This document shows, piece by piece, positions 52,116 through 64,000 of a stretch of 64,000 nucleotides of DNA (position 1 is its first letter; each line of letters begins with the position of its first letter). The notes beneath the pieces are model-generated. The model did not search any database. It was not told the DNA's origin and worked only from the letters and a program-made list of their open reading frames with translations. Position numbers and translations under genes: made by a program. Source of the DNA: Acanthaster planci (taxonomy: Eukaryota > Echinodermata > Asteroidea > Valvatida > Acanthasteridae); contig NW_019091361.1 of NCBI RefSeq assembly GCF_001949145.1, positions 2,465,825 through 2,529,824 on the forward strand, read 5' to 3'.

Positions 52116-53393
52116 ATATCCAGGAGGGGGGGGGGAAATGTGGCCCAGACCATTTAACCTGATTGCTAGCTTCCATTTATCCCAGTCCTGCCTGTCAATT
52201 TGGTGTCAGCCACTCTTAGCTAATTAGATGGATTAAGATTCCAGCATGACCCATGTACTAAAGAAAAATCACTTTGTTTGGAGAGAAGTCAGGCATGCAC
52301 AATGTACTGGTGTGTTCATTTGTGTACATAGGTGATTTACTGACCAGTGTCTAGTGAAAAGGTTAAAGTGGATATACAGGTATTGGGTACATGTGTTATT
52401 AAATGTCATGGTGGTATCTTGCTCCATTTTTATCAGGAGCCAGGCTACATTTTTCTTCAGAGGATGTACAGAAGTCTACTACATATTTCATGATTTTTTT
52501 TAATTAAGAAATAAATGTATCAATTGACAAAGTGTCTCATTCTTTGCCTAATGCTTGAAGTTGAAGCAATTTGTAGACAAATTGTAACAGGTTTTTTTTA
52601 TGAAGGGGAGGTCACTCATATCATAGAGCAAGGAATTAATGCTCATACCAGCAGGAACCCAAGCTCATACACACAAATTTTAGGGCTCGTTTGATTCGTG
52701 CAGATCCGGATTGCGATCAGTGATCCATCATTGGTTCATTGACATCAGAACCTATAGATGTAATGGATGGAGCGAACCAGCGTTTGGATCACTGATCAAG
52801 ATCTGGATCCATATGAAGTAAACAGGGCCTTTATATTCTCCTCATGACAAAATAAACACTATATGTCAAGTTACCAATGTCACCAGAAAGGGCAAAACCT
52901 TGAAAGCATATAGCTTGAGTCAGGCATGCCATTAACAGAGCTGTAAGTTTATTCACCACTGTTGGGAGAGGCATCATACTTTACAGGTACATGTAGGACA
53001 TTGTGCTCTGTTGGTTCTGCAGGATGAATGATTCATGAGTGAGTTAAATTGGCCACTTGATTGGTCTAGACAGGACATCCTTATTATAGTGAATGTGCTT
53101 AGGTGATAACTGTAGGAGAAAATAAGAGAAAATGAATTAATGAAATTGTGGTGTGCTGCAGGGCAAACTCTTAATTGCTGCGTGGGATGTCTGGTATTAA
53201 CAGTAATTGTTTGACACCCTTCCCTCAAACTGGGTCACTTTTCAATCATCCTGTGTAATGATGTATGAATGTACAGGATGTCCAGTCCAAATTACAGTAT
53301 GTTGTCAGTTTCAATTTATCAACCAGATGTATGAAAACATGTGCTGTACTTGGTGTACAGTGTACATGTACATGCACTGTACATGTACACATG

Positions 53394-53452
53394 TACATTC
53401 CTATATCCCATCTACATTCCTATATCCTAAATCCCATCTACATTCCTATAGT
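53394..53452. repeat. Short tandem repeat ACATTCCTATATCC(Y)
   Basis: Three units of ACATTCCTATA followed by variable TCCCATCT spacers lie next to a dense ACATGTAC cluster. Confidence 0.8.
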
Positions 53453-55136
53453 TGTACAGTGTACCGGTACTTTGTGCTGGATGACAAAACATCGTTGTAC
53501 GCTAGTACTGCATTGGTACTGTGTACATACTGTGGACGTGTATTGCTTGGAAATTTTCAGTGTGCGCGCAGCTAACACAAGCTCTCACTTTTACTCGCAG
53601 GGAATGTGCTGGAAAACTTGAACGAGTATTCTGGAATTTTGTTAACCTTATTATTAATGTCATTTTCTCTATACCTCGGTAACTACCGGTACCAGTGCTG
53701 TGATCATTGCAACTCTGACTCCTTACACAGTGAGGCACTCGGTGTTGTGAAAATCTGTGCGATGATGTGATCAGATGCATGAAACTCCCAAACTCACAGT
53801 TGAATCTCAAGAGCATGGCTAGAATGCACGGTTTCCACCTTAGTATAGAACCTTCTAATTAACTGATGTACAAGTGGTTACCATACATGTATGTGAAACA
53901 GTTTATTGATGCAGTGGTTCTGGTAATAGTGGGTAGCAGGTAGCCTACCGGGTACATTTACGCATGTACCTGTATACATGTACAGGCTTGTATTACATGT
54001 AGTTTACATGTACATGTACCGTACATGTAATGTACATTTGATACATTGAAGTGCTCTGCAGTGTAACTTCAGCATACATGTACATGTACATTTTTAAACT
54101 TAACCATCTTCAGCAAATGGTGGAATCTGATATGGCCCCTGGTGAAGGCCAAATGAAAAGGAAGTGATTGGTGAAAGAGGTGCCAAAAGGAAAGGAGAAA
54201 ACAAATACAGGAAGTGGTCCATTGGGCTCTGGGGAATAATATCTGTGTTCTGGCCTTGGTATCCTACAGTTGTTATTCCACCATTAGTGACATTACTTGA
54301 AATGTTAGTTTTGTTGTTTTGTGGGCCCAGGGAGGAAATATTGTTTGATGTGAACATTTGGCACTAATTTACACAACTGCACACCTACCGGTATTAAACC
54401 CCTAAAAAAATTACCTGTAGTGAGTAAATGTACAAATGCATACATGCATGTACATGTACCTACATTTACCATACCGGTGTGTACAATATAGCCTACATTC
54501 ATACATGTACATGTACTCAACAATTATCCGGTTGGTGAATGCATATGTTTGAAGTTAGACCCTTCTCACTTTGATACAAAGGCAGACCAAGTTATTTCAC
54601 AGAAAATGCATGTATGTATGAGCAAATGAGTTTTGAGTAGTTGATCCCATAGGTGCAGGTGTCAATGTACCTGTACATGTAGGGTACATGCCCAGATATT
54701 TACACTTAGTGATTAGGTCCCATTGTACAAGCAAGGAAACGGCGTTCCTGGGTCAACCATCAGTTGATGCAATGCTGCCCTCATGCACCGTATCAGGGGG
54801 AGTGGTGACTGGCCCAGCTTGTTAGCATTTAGGGGCCTACGTAGTGATTGTGGTGTGTATATCTATCTGTGTGTGTGGCTGGGGCAATCTTGTGATGACA
54901 CGCTGCGTTGAGTCGCTGGCTGAGTGAATGATGATCGGCCACTGAGCTGCTTGTTTGTGCAGGTGATTTGATTTCACCCTGTGAAGACTCCATCCTGTTT
55001 GCATCCATTGTCTCCTCTCTTAAAGGGATCCTTAATGTAACCTGTCCTGTCACGCCAGCCTTGGGTAAGATGTTCAAAACACAGTAGGAATCATACTTAG
55101 TCTCTGACATAGAGTAAAGCGGTCATGTTGTATAAC

Positions 55137-55165
55137 GTGAGTGAGTGAGTGTGTGTGTGTGTGAG
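55137..55165. repeat. GTGA/GT microsatellite
   Basis: (GTGA)n passes into (GT)n in about 29 bases. Simple sequence repeat. Confidence 0.8.
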
Positions 55166-55864
55166 GACTGCTGGAAGTTGACGGTGCTCAACATGGAAAG
55201 TCATGTGTGTTCATGCATGCGTCATCCATATTAGATATTATTGCAGGCATAACCATGTATTAGGGGGTGGTTTCATGTTTCGCAGCGACTGTTCGGGTTG
55301 ACTATGGAGCACAGTGCCTAAGGGATCCTGCTGTGCCATGTCAGCCTATCAAGTTATTTGTCAGATATAAGTGTGCTTTGCTGTAGTGATGCACTTTGGA
55401 GAAGGTCACTGAAACTGAACAAACTGTGATTACAATAAAAAGATTTCTGGACAAGTTGATGTACATACTGTACATGTACATTTAGTAAGAAACCTGTTGG
55501 TACAAATGCATCATGTACAAATACATAAATGATTGATGTACATGTACTGGTACATGTGTGTACATTCTCTTGACCTGTGGCCTTTATCTCATCGCGTAGA
55601 GCTAGATCTGTGCTCATAGTCATGTGCTTAGTTCACCTTCTCAATTCAGGGAAAAGGCTATGTGGGTCAAACTGTGGGTGGCAATTAGTAGACCAGTCAT
55701 ATTCTTGAAATTTCCCAGTGGGGGAGGGGGGATTGTGGACTTGTGCTACATGTACATGTAGGTGTACGTGTAGTTTGCATCATCTGCCTTGCGATGTTGT
55801 TATTCCCTTGGGTGTTTGGGGGTCTGATTTGTTTTTATTGCTCTGAATTGCACTTAGTCTGTAA

Positions 55865-56233
55865 ATAAGCATTTTGAGAGTTAAATTTGAATTACATCTG
55901 GTACACTGAGTTCTTTAAATTCGTGTAAGCTTAACATTTTGAATTTTCCATACTAAAAGCACTGTTGTTGTACATGTACTTCTAGATTTGGGGCAAGCTT
56001 TTGCTTAGTTACATAAGAGACACCTTACAACAATACACTGTTCTCAATAGATTAGAAGGGCACAAAGGAACCAGTCCATTCCGGAGATGGTGGTCGCTAT
56101 GCAAAAGCTTGCCCCGAATCACGAGGTATAGCAACAGTGTCTTTAGTCTGGGGAATTCAAATTGTTACGTTTATGTGCAATCAGACAAATCAGTGTACCA
56201 GATTGTATTCAAGTTTAACTCGCAAAAGGCTTG
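55865..56233. mobile_element. Foldback MITE copy 2
   Basis: A 369-bp element with the same inverted structure as 17072-17439: it opens ATAAGCATTTTGAGAG...CTGGTACACTGAG, closes CAGTGTACCAGA...CGCAAAAGGCTTGT, and has an inner TGTCTTTAGTCTGGGGAATTC. Central homology to copy 1 includes GGGCACAAAGGAACCAGTC, which is inverted in copy 1 (GACTGGTTCCTTTGTGCCC), so the two copies lie in opposite orientation. Confidence 0.85.
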
Positions 56234-59200
56234 TTGAAACTACACGTACATGTAGTACATGTACATCAAAGTAGGCATGCAGGGCAAAACCTGTTTACGT
56301 GTATGAACTTGTAGTCTTGCACATGTACATGTACATTGACGGGTGATTGGCACACGTTTACATGTAAATCCGCGAGTTCCAAATTACCAGTATGTTGATT
56401 TAAGAGTCTGGCTCATGTGTCCTCACTGTGCATGGCATTGCATACCATTAAATAGCCACAAATTCAGGCAACACAGAGGCCCAAAAACCAGTGCTTCACC
56501 AGGTCATCCATGTACATGTACACGTACGGTACATCAATTTCCATTTATGTACTTCTGGCATACTATGCATTTACATGACTGTAGCGGCAAAAAATGTTTC
56601 ACTTTCAAAGACAGACTTTTGTGGTTTTGAGAGGTTGTTCCGCATGGTGCACATTGTACCACTATATATGATTCATTAATGTGGCCTCTAAGCATGCGTG
56701 ATGACGAGGGCTTCCTGTTAAGAAGTTGTACAGTAGATACCGATAGTTGCTGAAATGTACGTGGTACACCAGTCCATAAGTGGTTACAGCACAGTGCACA
56801 TTTACAAACATGTACGTATAGGTTTACATACATGCACATGTAGGTAGTACTCCATTTCAAGAGAATTCGTAAAACATTGTACATGTGTGGCTAACCTGCA
56901 TGTCCCTGTACTGTTACATGTATGTGTTTGTATTCATGAACATGGAGCTGTAACACGTCAGCTGGAACTGGCGTAGGTTTTTATCATTCAGCACATAGGC
57001 CTACCGGTACTGTACATGTACATGTATACAATTTGTATTACGGTATGTACATGTATCACATCTACCGCTATTGTACAGCTGTGTACACACATGGTTTCCA
57101 ATGTTCTTGCTGAAGAAAAAAGATGTAGCGGTGGAAGACACCTCTTTACACAGTATGGTGCAAATTATGTTCTTGTAACTTCATGCATGCATGGACCTTG
57201 TATCTGGTATTAATCATGATGCATGTTCGGTATCGGTGACGTGTGTACGTGTACATGTACCTGTGCATTGTGCAAAATCCCACCTACCGGTACATGTACG
57301 TATCAAGTGATCAATGTGTGTACTACATGTACCATCCATGTACTACAGGTAAGTACATATAGGCCAAGGCATCCAGTGATCTCAGAAGATCGAGTTGAAT
57401 TTGATTCATGGTATCACCTACAGTACAACCGAAGTCACCTCATTTGCTCTTCGGAATTCAGACAAAAAACAAAGAGCCCTCCCCAACACCACCAAAAATA
57501 GAGTAGGATCCAGTGAAGAGTGGGACCAGAAAATGCAATCAATAGTGTGCACTCTTGGTTGATTGAATCCCAGGCTTAATTTGCCGCATTCATGCCGTGG
57601 GGGAATCAGTGGTTCATGAGACACTCTCCCAGCATGGGACAAAAACACAGCCTCGCCAGAGTAACGCTTCAGAATCAATTCATTTGGTAACATCACACCA
57701 GCGGGATGACAACCATTGTCCATTCATGAGTGAATACTGTAAGTTCAATGTGACTGTCCATTGGTCAAAAACAATAACCATAAATATTCTGTCACAACTC
57801 TAGATATGCCGTGTACAGTACGCATCAAGTGAGTTTAAACTACGAGTATGTACCAGAAATTTTGACCTGAGGTACATGTACATGTACCAGCACATGTACA
57901 TGTAGATTATTGTTTTGACAAAATGAAATACATGTAATTTAAATTTATGTTCTCAAAGACGCAACCATTCATTAAGGACAGATGTCGGCCTACATGGACC
58001 AGTGCATGTTTCATCTACATGTACATGTACTTGAGACATCTGGAAAAAAGGTACAGTACATGTATATGTGATTCATACCACTGGCAGTTTACATGTGTGC
58101 ACACATGTACATGTATGCACAGGTGTACATGTACAGCATCGTTTCTCAGTTTGAGTTTGGAAAATGCAGCAAAATATGTTATTCATGTTTACATGCAAAT
58201 TTACTATCTATTTTGATGTCGTCATCATTCTGTTAACTACACATTTAGTTTAGCCGACCGAACCTGTCAGAACTTGTGGTATTGATAATTACATGTTGTT
58301 GAGTTATAAGTAGCATTTGTAAACATTTGTACGTGTGGGTAGGCCTTTACTGTGTTGAGACAATATGTGTTGTTAGGAAAGTTGGGACAGAGTTGAGAGG
58401 ACAAAATTTTGTCTCTGTAATATTTTTTGTCGCCACAACATCTATGTGTATGCACAAGATCTGTATTTCAGTATGTGCTGTCACCACAACTGTGGAGCAA
58501 GTATTTGTGTACCAAGAATGTCTGTTCAGTTCCACAAGTAAATAAACTCACAAACTGTTCTAAGAGCAACTCATCAAAGTGCAAGTGCACGAGACATTAA
58601 AAAAAAATGGCTTCAAAAATGAAGATCATGCACTTTTTTGGAGGATTATTCTGGCAACTGGCAACACCCAATCCAGTAAAATGCACAGTATTCTCTGTCG
58701 GAGGCCATTGAAGGCAAAGGGAAGTTTCGCATGTCAGCATTGTGAAGCAGGCTTGTGTTTTTTTTTTTGTGGCCATTCTGGCCGGACCGAGCCAGGCTGC
58801 TTACTCTGCAGCTTGTGTCTTTGTTGGCATGAGGCTAAGGTTTCAGGTAGGGTTGCCGGCATTGCTCCAACCCGATACACAAGCTATTCTCCGTATCATA
58901 TCATTATGGATCTCTGTCTCGGGAGGCACAACAAAAGCACCAGCAATTTGATCTTGTGGGCATTGTCGCCAGTTAGAAACAGTTTTGGATTTGAGGAGGA
59001 GGGAGCTGGGGCCACAACACTTTAAAAAAGAAAAGAAAAAAAGAAGAACTTGGGATTGAATTGACAATGAGTGGGAACAGAGCTTGGTGCAGTAACATTA
59101 GGAGGGAAAGAAGTGACGTCAACACAGGACCTGTCCAGTATGCGATTACTATCTGCTCTGTTGGTACGTGTATTCACAGGTAGAGGCAAACACTATTTTT

Positions 59201-61224
59201 ATCGCAGACTTCATTGAAATTCATTGACTGTTATTGATTGCAGCTTAGCTGATGCTTGTTCTTTCTCTTTCTGACAGGAACACGTAGATTCTAATTAGAC
59301 AGAGCAGACATAGTGATATATATCTGCACTGGCATTAATGTGTTAATTAATGGATGCTGCAGAGGGTGTTAAATATCTTGCAGTGGTTTTTTTTCTGTTT
59401 TGAGGAACATCTTAGAATCTGAGGTGTAGACTTTTAAAAACATGTGCATACACATGAATTTTTTCTTCCATAAAATCTATTTGTTCATAAAAATATTGTG
59501 CTTCATCTGTCTCGGTAACATGCTCGTTTGTTATTGTTGGTTCATGTTACTATTGGGGAAAAGTTTACATGTAGATGGAGTTTCTACTTCTAAATCCGAT
59601 CACACACAGTGCCACTTCATCACTACATCAGGTACATGTACTGTACCTGTCCCCAAAGGTGGACGTGATTACATCACTGCCAACAGCAAGACTGTACAAG
59701 ACAGGTGTATGCATGTACATGTACAGTATATCCTCCAAACCAAAATATTGACCTGCATCAAGTGATCCGTGAGTAAATAGGTAAGCCTAATAAATGGGTG
59801 ATTTATAGATACACACCACAGTCAGCTGGCAGATAGAGGGCCCTGTCATGTTTTGTCTGGGGTCCTAACCACAAGAATGCAGGGAAACCCGCATACATGT
59901 GTTGATGGCAGTACATGCTGTGATCACTGTTAGAGAAAAGTTTGAGTGCTTGACTATTGTTGACAGAGTTCTTGTCAGTACAAGTTGGTGTTCGCATCTC
60001 TCAACCAGAGCCTGGGGTACTCTACTTTTTGGGTCAGTGAACAACTGAGGATATCAGTTTAGTTGGAAAGATGTACAGAAAATTATGTTCTCGTACAATG
60101 TATCCAGAGACTGCTCAGAACCACAGTACAAAGCTGTTATAAAACCAATTTCATGTTTGATTTGATTTGTTACACGACAGTAACATTCCGCTTTGAACAA
60201 AATGCTGTAAAAGTTATTCTGTGCATCCACCTGTGGATTACTGGCAACCTGCAGAAAGTCTCTTGGTCGCTTAAAACCTGCAGGGCCATGTTTTCTCAGA
60301 ATCTGACAAGGATGCTCTCCAATAAAATCTACCGTCTAATATCTGATACCGGATATACAGTACATGTAGCTTCTAGGAAGTGCAACCTTTTTTGAAAACG
60401 TCTTTTAGTACGTTGTTAAGTCCTCTTTTTTGATTTCTGAAGTGCATGTATGTTGAGTACTGTTTGGATGTATGTGTGTGGGGAAAGAGCAGAGGTCATA
60501 CAGTTATGCCCCTGTGTGTTTGTACATGTATGCCTTGACCCATTCACGTGACTGAAACATAAATATTACAGTGGCCTTCCCCATGGGACTTTCTTGGGAC
60601 ATAAAACTGACAGAGCAATTCTTCCGTGACCTACAGTAGTTAGCCTTGTAAAACTTCTGATTTGGAAGGGACATGTACTGGTACATCCAATTTTGGACGC
60701 AGATTTAACAATTATGACAGTGACTGGCTGTCCACATTGGATTTACGTGTAATTTTGTCAACTTGATGAGTCTCACTAAGTTATAAATACAGAAAGTCCC
60801 ATGTACTGTAGACATAGCTCATTTACATGCATCTCAAATTCTATGTACATGTGTAACTTCATGATGTACATGTACGTACTGTACATGTAACTTAAAATTG
60901 TAGAATTTAATAGAGCTCTATGGAGGTAGTGCACATGTATGTACATATACATGTACGTGCTTTTGTTTATTTGGCCTTGGACGTGTTTTCGTTAACTTTG
61001 TTGAACACGAATGGTGTGACCATTGGGGAGGGTTTAAAAATAATACACATGTATGTTAGTCTACTGGTAATGGTACATGTACACCGTACAATGAATAATA
61101 ATAGTTTGTTTAATCCTTTATAAAGGGTATATTTCATATACATGAAGATATGTTCAAATGCACTGTACAATGAAGACATTAAGTGCAGAACAATGAATAC
61201 ATTTAAACGTGGTTGAACCGATGG

Positions 61225-61470
61225 CGTACGAAGGCGCCTCAGGCAGCCGCCAAACAACCCACATTCACCTACATCAGTAAAGAGGAGACAATAAGAAGCA
61301 GTTACAGTTTTAGAGGTGGGAGGAAAACCCCAGAGGAACGGTCTGGGTAAAACCCACAGAATCAGGTAGGGACTGAAAACCCAATCCACATGTGGACCGG
61401 GCCTGGATTCGAACCCGGGACCACAGAGGTGGAAGGCGAGGAAAGAACTACCTTGACGACCCGACTCCCC
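61225..61470 (-). mobile_element. tRNA-derived SINE, minus orientation, best-preserved copy
   Basis: On the minus strand: GGGGAGTCGGGTCG, then an intact B box within CCCGGGTTCGAATCCAGGCC, then a body with GATTGGGTTTTCAGTCCC, GTGGGTTTTACCCAGAC and GGGTTTTCCTCCCACC, ending near CTTCTTATTGTCTCCTC. It matches 8936-9166 over most of its length and supplies the reference for the family in this window. Confidence 0.8.
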
Positions 61471-63481
61471 TCAAATATACCATGCAGTTTGGGCACTTGA
61501 GGCATGATGAGACACCAAGGCAGAGCTGTTCAGCTGCACTGTAGTCCATGATGTGTTGCATGTCAGGCATCATGCTCTCATCCCAAGCCATGCCTGATTT
61601 TATTTTTAAAAAATGACTGACTGATGTTGAGACTACAGGTACATGTTCATTGTACTCTACATGTCAAAACTCTGGACTGCATGGCAGTACTGGACCACAT
61701 GTACATGTACACATTGCCTATCTCTGAGCAAAATCTGACTCCATGTGCTGTGTCATGATATTTATTCTGGCCACATTCACTGTGTTCACTGCGAACACTG
61801 CCATTTGAACTCCTGCACGTAATGTATGGAAAAGTTCATCCCTGCTTCAGATGCATTCACAAAATGTCATGTCCTTGGTCGGGGCTGGCAAGGAGACCCA
61901 TGCTCTGGAAGAGTTGTACATGTATATGTAAATGACAAAACCAGGCCCTTGAGCTGATGTGGGGGCATATTGATAGAGTAACACTGTTGCATGGGGTGAA
62001 GTCTCCCAAATGATAAACTCATCAGGCCTGCCCTGCTGAGGTCAAGCATGTTGTATGCTGTAATGTCAGTATCTCCCCTGCTGTGTCTGTTTCCTGGCTC
62101 AGTGGAGATATACCAGTACATACATGGGTAAGGGGATTATGTACATGTACAGTCACCTACATGCTGGTATCTGTGCGCCTGTTAATCTGGTGTCTTGCAA
62201 TTGGTTTGACCTCATTCCTCCATGGTTTGACCTTACCAGGTTAATTGTGTTGACCAAACCTTAACCACACTGCCTTCTGGGATATGCAACAGTCAACATT
62301 GCTTAATTTCACAGAGATTTTCATACATGCATTTCAAAGGAATTGATGTCCTTTTCTTAAAGTTAAGGTACTGGTACATGTACAGTTGTACCGTGGTACA
62401 TGTACACTATATACTCATATGTTGTACATGTAAATTGTACGTTTACATGTATAAATGTAGGGCCTACTTGTTTACACGGGTTGTACTTTAGTTCACCAAC
62501 TTTCGATTTGGTTTGCCATTGTGGGATTTGACTAAATAAAATTTGAGAAAGTGAGTGCTTTGTATCCTGTAATTTTCCCGCACTTGCTGTTGGGCACTTG
62601 GTACATAAAACTACAGAATAAAGAACTCATAAATCATCGCCTTGACATGTTTGTCTCTGCAGCCATTGGAAGGGAAAAAAACCCTACTAGGGTCCGAGTT
62701 CATTAGCGGTAATAGCATCCATCAGCACTGAAGGCCAATAGTAAGCAAACTGTCCAAATGACCCCCGCTGCCAGATTCAAGGAGACATTCCATCAGTACT
62801 TGATCCTAATCCTGTTGTCGTCGAGGGTTTCATCCGGCCACGACTCAGGTTTGCACAGTTACTGGTAAATGTCCTTGTGTAAAGGACCGATTTTTAGAAA
62901 AACTGCACTGTGGCCCACATGTACATGTACAGTGTCACAATATGTGTGCTTCAGACTTGAAAGCTTTGTTACTGATGGACACATCAAACACGGAGGATGA
63001 TTTTTAATACGTTTTATTAACAACTTTAGAAATGTGAGACTATAACTTTACATGTAATTACAAATGCAAATAGGGGAGGTACTGTACATGTACTGTACAT
63101 GTATCATTAACTTCAGTTTAATGCAGAACGTGTTGGTAGTGGTCATTTGTACTGCATCAATTTCATACAAAATCAAGAAGAGGCGAGCCCCTGAAAGAAT
63201 TTACATGTCCACACATATGTAATTTTCTCTTTTTTTTCCATAAATACATGTATCATGCAAATCAATATTGAAACAACATGTACCCGTAATGGTATCTGAA
63301 GTTAAATGAAGACGGGCATCCGGTTCATAAGTGACTTCGTCACAAAGGCGGACGCACCGCAATTCGCAGGCTCCCATTGGACGATTGCCGAAGTTGTGCC
63401 TTAACTTCCGGTTCCATGGTTCCACATAAACGGCGATCAATGCGTGTATCGGTAACCCTATGTGCAGTGCACGTGTGCAGC

Positions 63482-63538
63482 GGGCGTGGTTTAAACTGAA
63501 GTGACGTCACACTTACGAACCCTATTGGTTAATCACTT
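63482..63538. promoter_or_regulatory. CRE / CCAAT / CACC-box cluster
   Basis: Within 57 bases lie GGGCGTGG (CACC/KLF-like, 63482-63489), a perfect palindromic CRE TGACGTCA (63502-63509) and ATTGG (inverted CCAAT, 63534-63538). The block sits in a locally CpG-richer patch (63300-63540) of an otherwise AT-rich, CpG-poor region. A distal promoter or enhancer is possible. No exon is recognised next to it. Confidence 0.35.
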
Positions 63539-64000
63539 GCTGGGAATGGGATAGTGTCATTTCATTGGTTGAGAATTGGCCATGTGGCCAGTCTGATGTA
63601 CATGTACGTACATACCGGTACATGTACTTGTTACACGTTTCGGCCTCATAATTCAGTGCACAATATGCTTGTTTAGAGACTGTAGCATATCACAGTAGCT
63701 GACAATCTTCAACTGTCAACACATCAAATAACATGCATGCAAGGTTTCCTTTGATCGCCTAATGCCCTCATATTTTTACCAGTACAGTACATGTAATTGT
63801 ACTTCCCATGCACCGGTACAGTTGAACATTGTATGTCACAAGAAGTTGCAGACCACTGCACAACATGGAGTTACCTCCTTTTTTTTCTGACTTCCCAGTT
63901 GTGTGCTCTGTGTAAAGTATCCCTGATTCCTGTTTACTCTGGGGTTTGAAAGTGGTTAACAGTTTCCCCGAAAACTTGTTAAAGCAGTTGCCTGAGGTGT

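Larger units (their letters stand above)
46300..64000. repeat. Zone dense in ACATGTAC / TACCGGTA palindromes
   Basis: Short self-complementary words (TACATGTA, GTACATGTAC, TACCGGTA) occur again and again as isolated copies or short runs, with unrelated sequence between them. Dense clusters are at 47278-47410, 49795-49950, 50500-50830, 53355-53400, 53960-54080, 57010-57050, 58015-58135 and 62370-62460. The same words occur only sporadically in the XPA and FOCAD regions. They are not a simple tandem array because spacing and flanks vary. Confidence 0.85.
48913..64000. other. Large intron-like or intergenic region
   Basis: About 15 kb in which I can support no coding exon. It holds the palindrome-rich repeats, a foldback MITE, a SINE, small tandem duplications and a GT-rich microsatellite. 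The size and the open donor at 48912 fit a long first intron of the gene starting at 48586. Confidence 0.5.

Noticed and set aside
58579-59025. 148-residue plus-strand open frame with several Cys/His
   Set aside because: The Cys spacing fits no known zinc-binding pattern, it includes a T-homopolymer-derived Phe run, and no splice sites or homology are visible.
61390-61440. Possible tRNA gene from an intact B box (minus strand)
   Set aside because: There is no complete cloverleaf, and the sequence is shared with the dispersed copy at 8936, so it is a SINE head.
1-64000. CRISPR arrays, operons, toxin-antitoxin, phage or other prokaryotic defence systems
   Set aside because: The window is intron-bearing animal DNA. 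No array with regular spacers exists, and the palindromic ACATGTAC words have irregular spacing and no conserved long repeat.

Overview
The window is animal nuclear DNA. Its genes are cut into many short exons with consensus GT-AG splice sites, proteins resemble their vertebrate orthologues along their whole length, introns carry tRNA-derived SINEs and MITE-like elements, and nothing looks bacterial. The protein sequences and the mass of short ACATGTAC-type palindromes suggest a marine invertebrate, possibly a deuterostome (echinoderm, hemichordate or cephalochordate). The species cannot be fixed from sequence alone.

Three complete protein-coding genes can be assembled exon by exon, and all their splice phases agree. 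(1) XPA, the nucleotide-excision-repair scaffold, lies on the minus strand at 814-4111: 6 exons, 263 aa. (2) FOCAD (focadhesin), a long HEAT/ARM-type helical-repeat protein, lies on the plus strand at 7070-31719: 33 exons, 1832 aa predicted. An 818-bp assembly gap lies wholly inside intron 17. (3) DAP3, the GTP-binding mitochondrial small-subunit ribosomal protein mS29, lies on the minus strand at 33556-44060: 11 exons, 391 aa predicted, with one apparent GC-AG intron. XPA and FOCAD are head to head, about 3.0 kb apart. FOCAD and DAP3 are tail to tail, with 1.8 kb between stop codons.

From 44.1 kb to the end the window is mostly non-coding. One well-formed candidate first coding exon (48586-48912, plus) of an unrecognised gene leads into about 15 kb of intron-like or intergenic DNA. 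That DNA is dense in ACATGTAC/TACCGGTA palindromes and holds a second copy of a foldback MITE also found in a FOCAD intron, another tRNA-SINE, a small hairpin insertion with 8-bp flanking duplications, and a CRE/CCAAT promoter-like patch near 63.5 kb.

The three named genes are housekeeping functions (DNA repair, RNA-surveillance/adhesion scaffold, mitochondrial translation) with no evident shared pathway. I found no undescribed multi-gene system. The most unusual content is the repeat landscape and the unidentified 48.6-kb exon.
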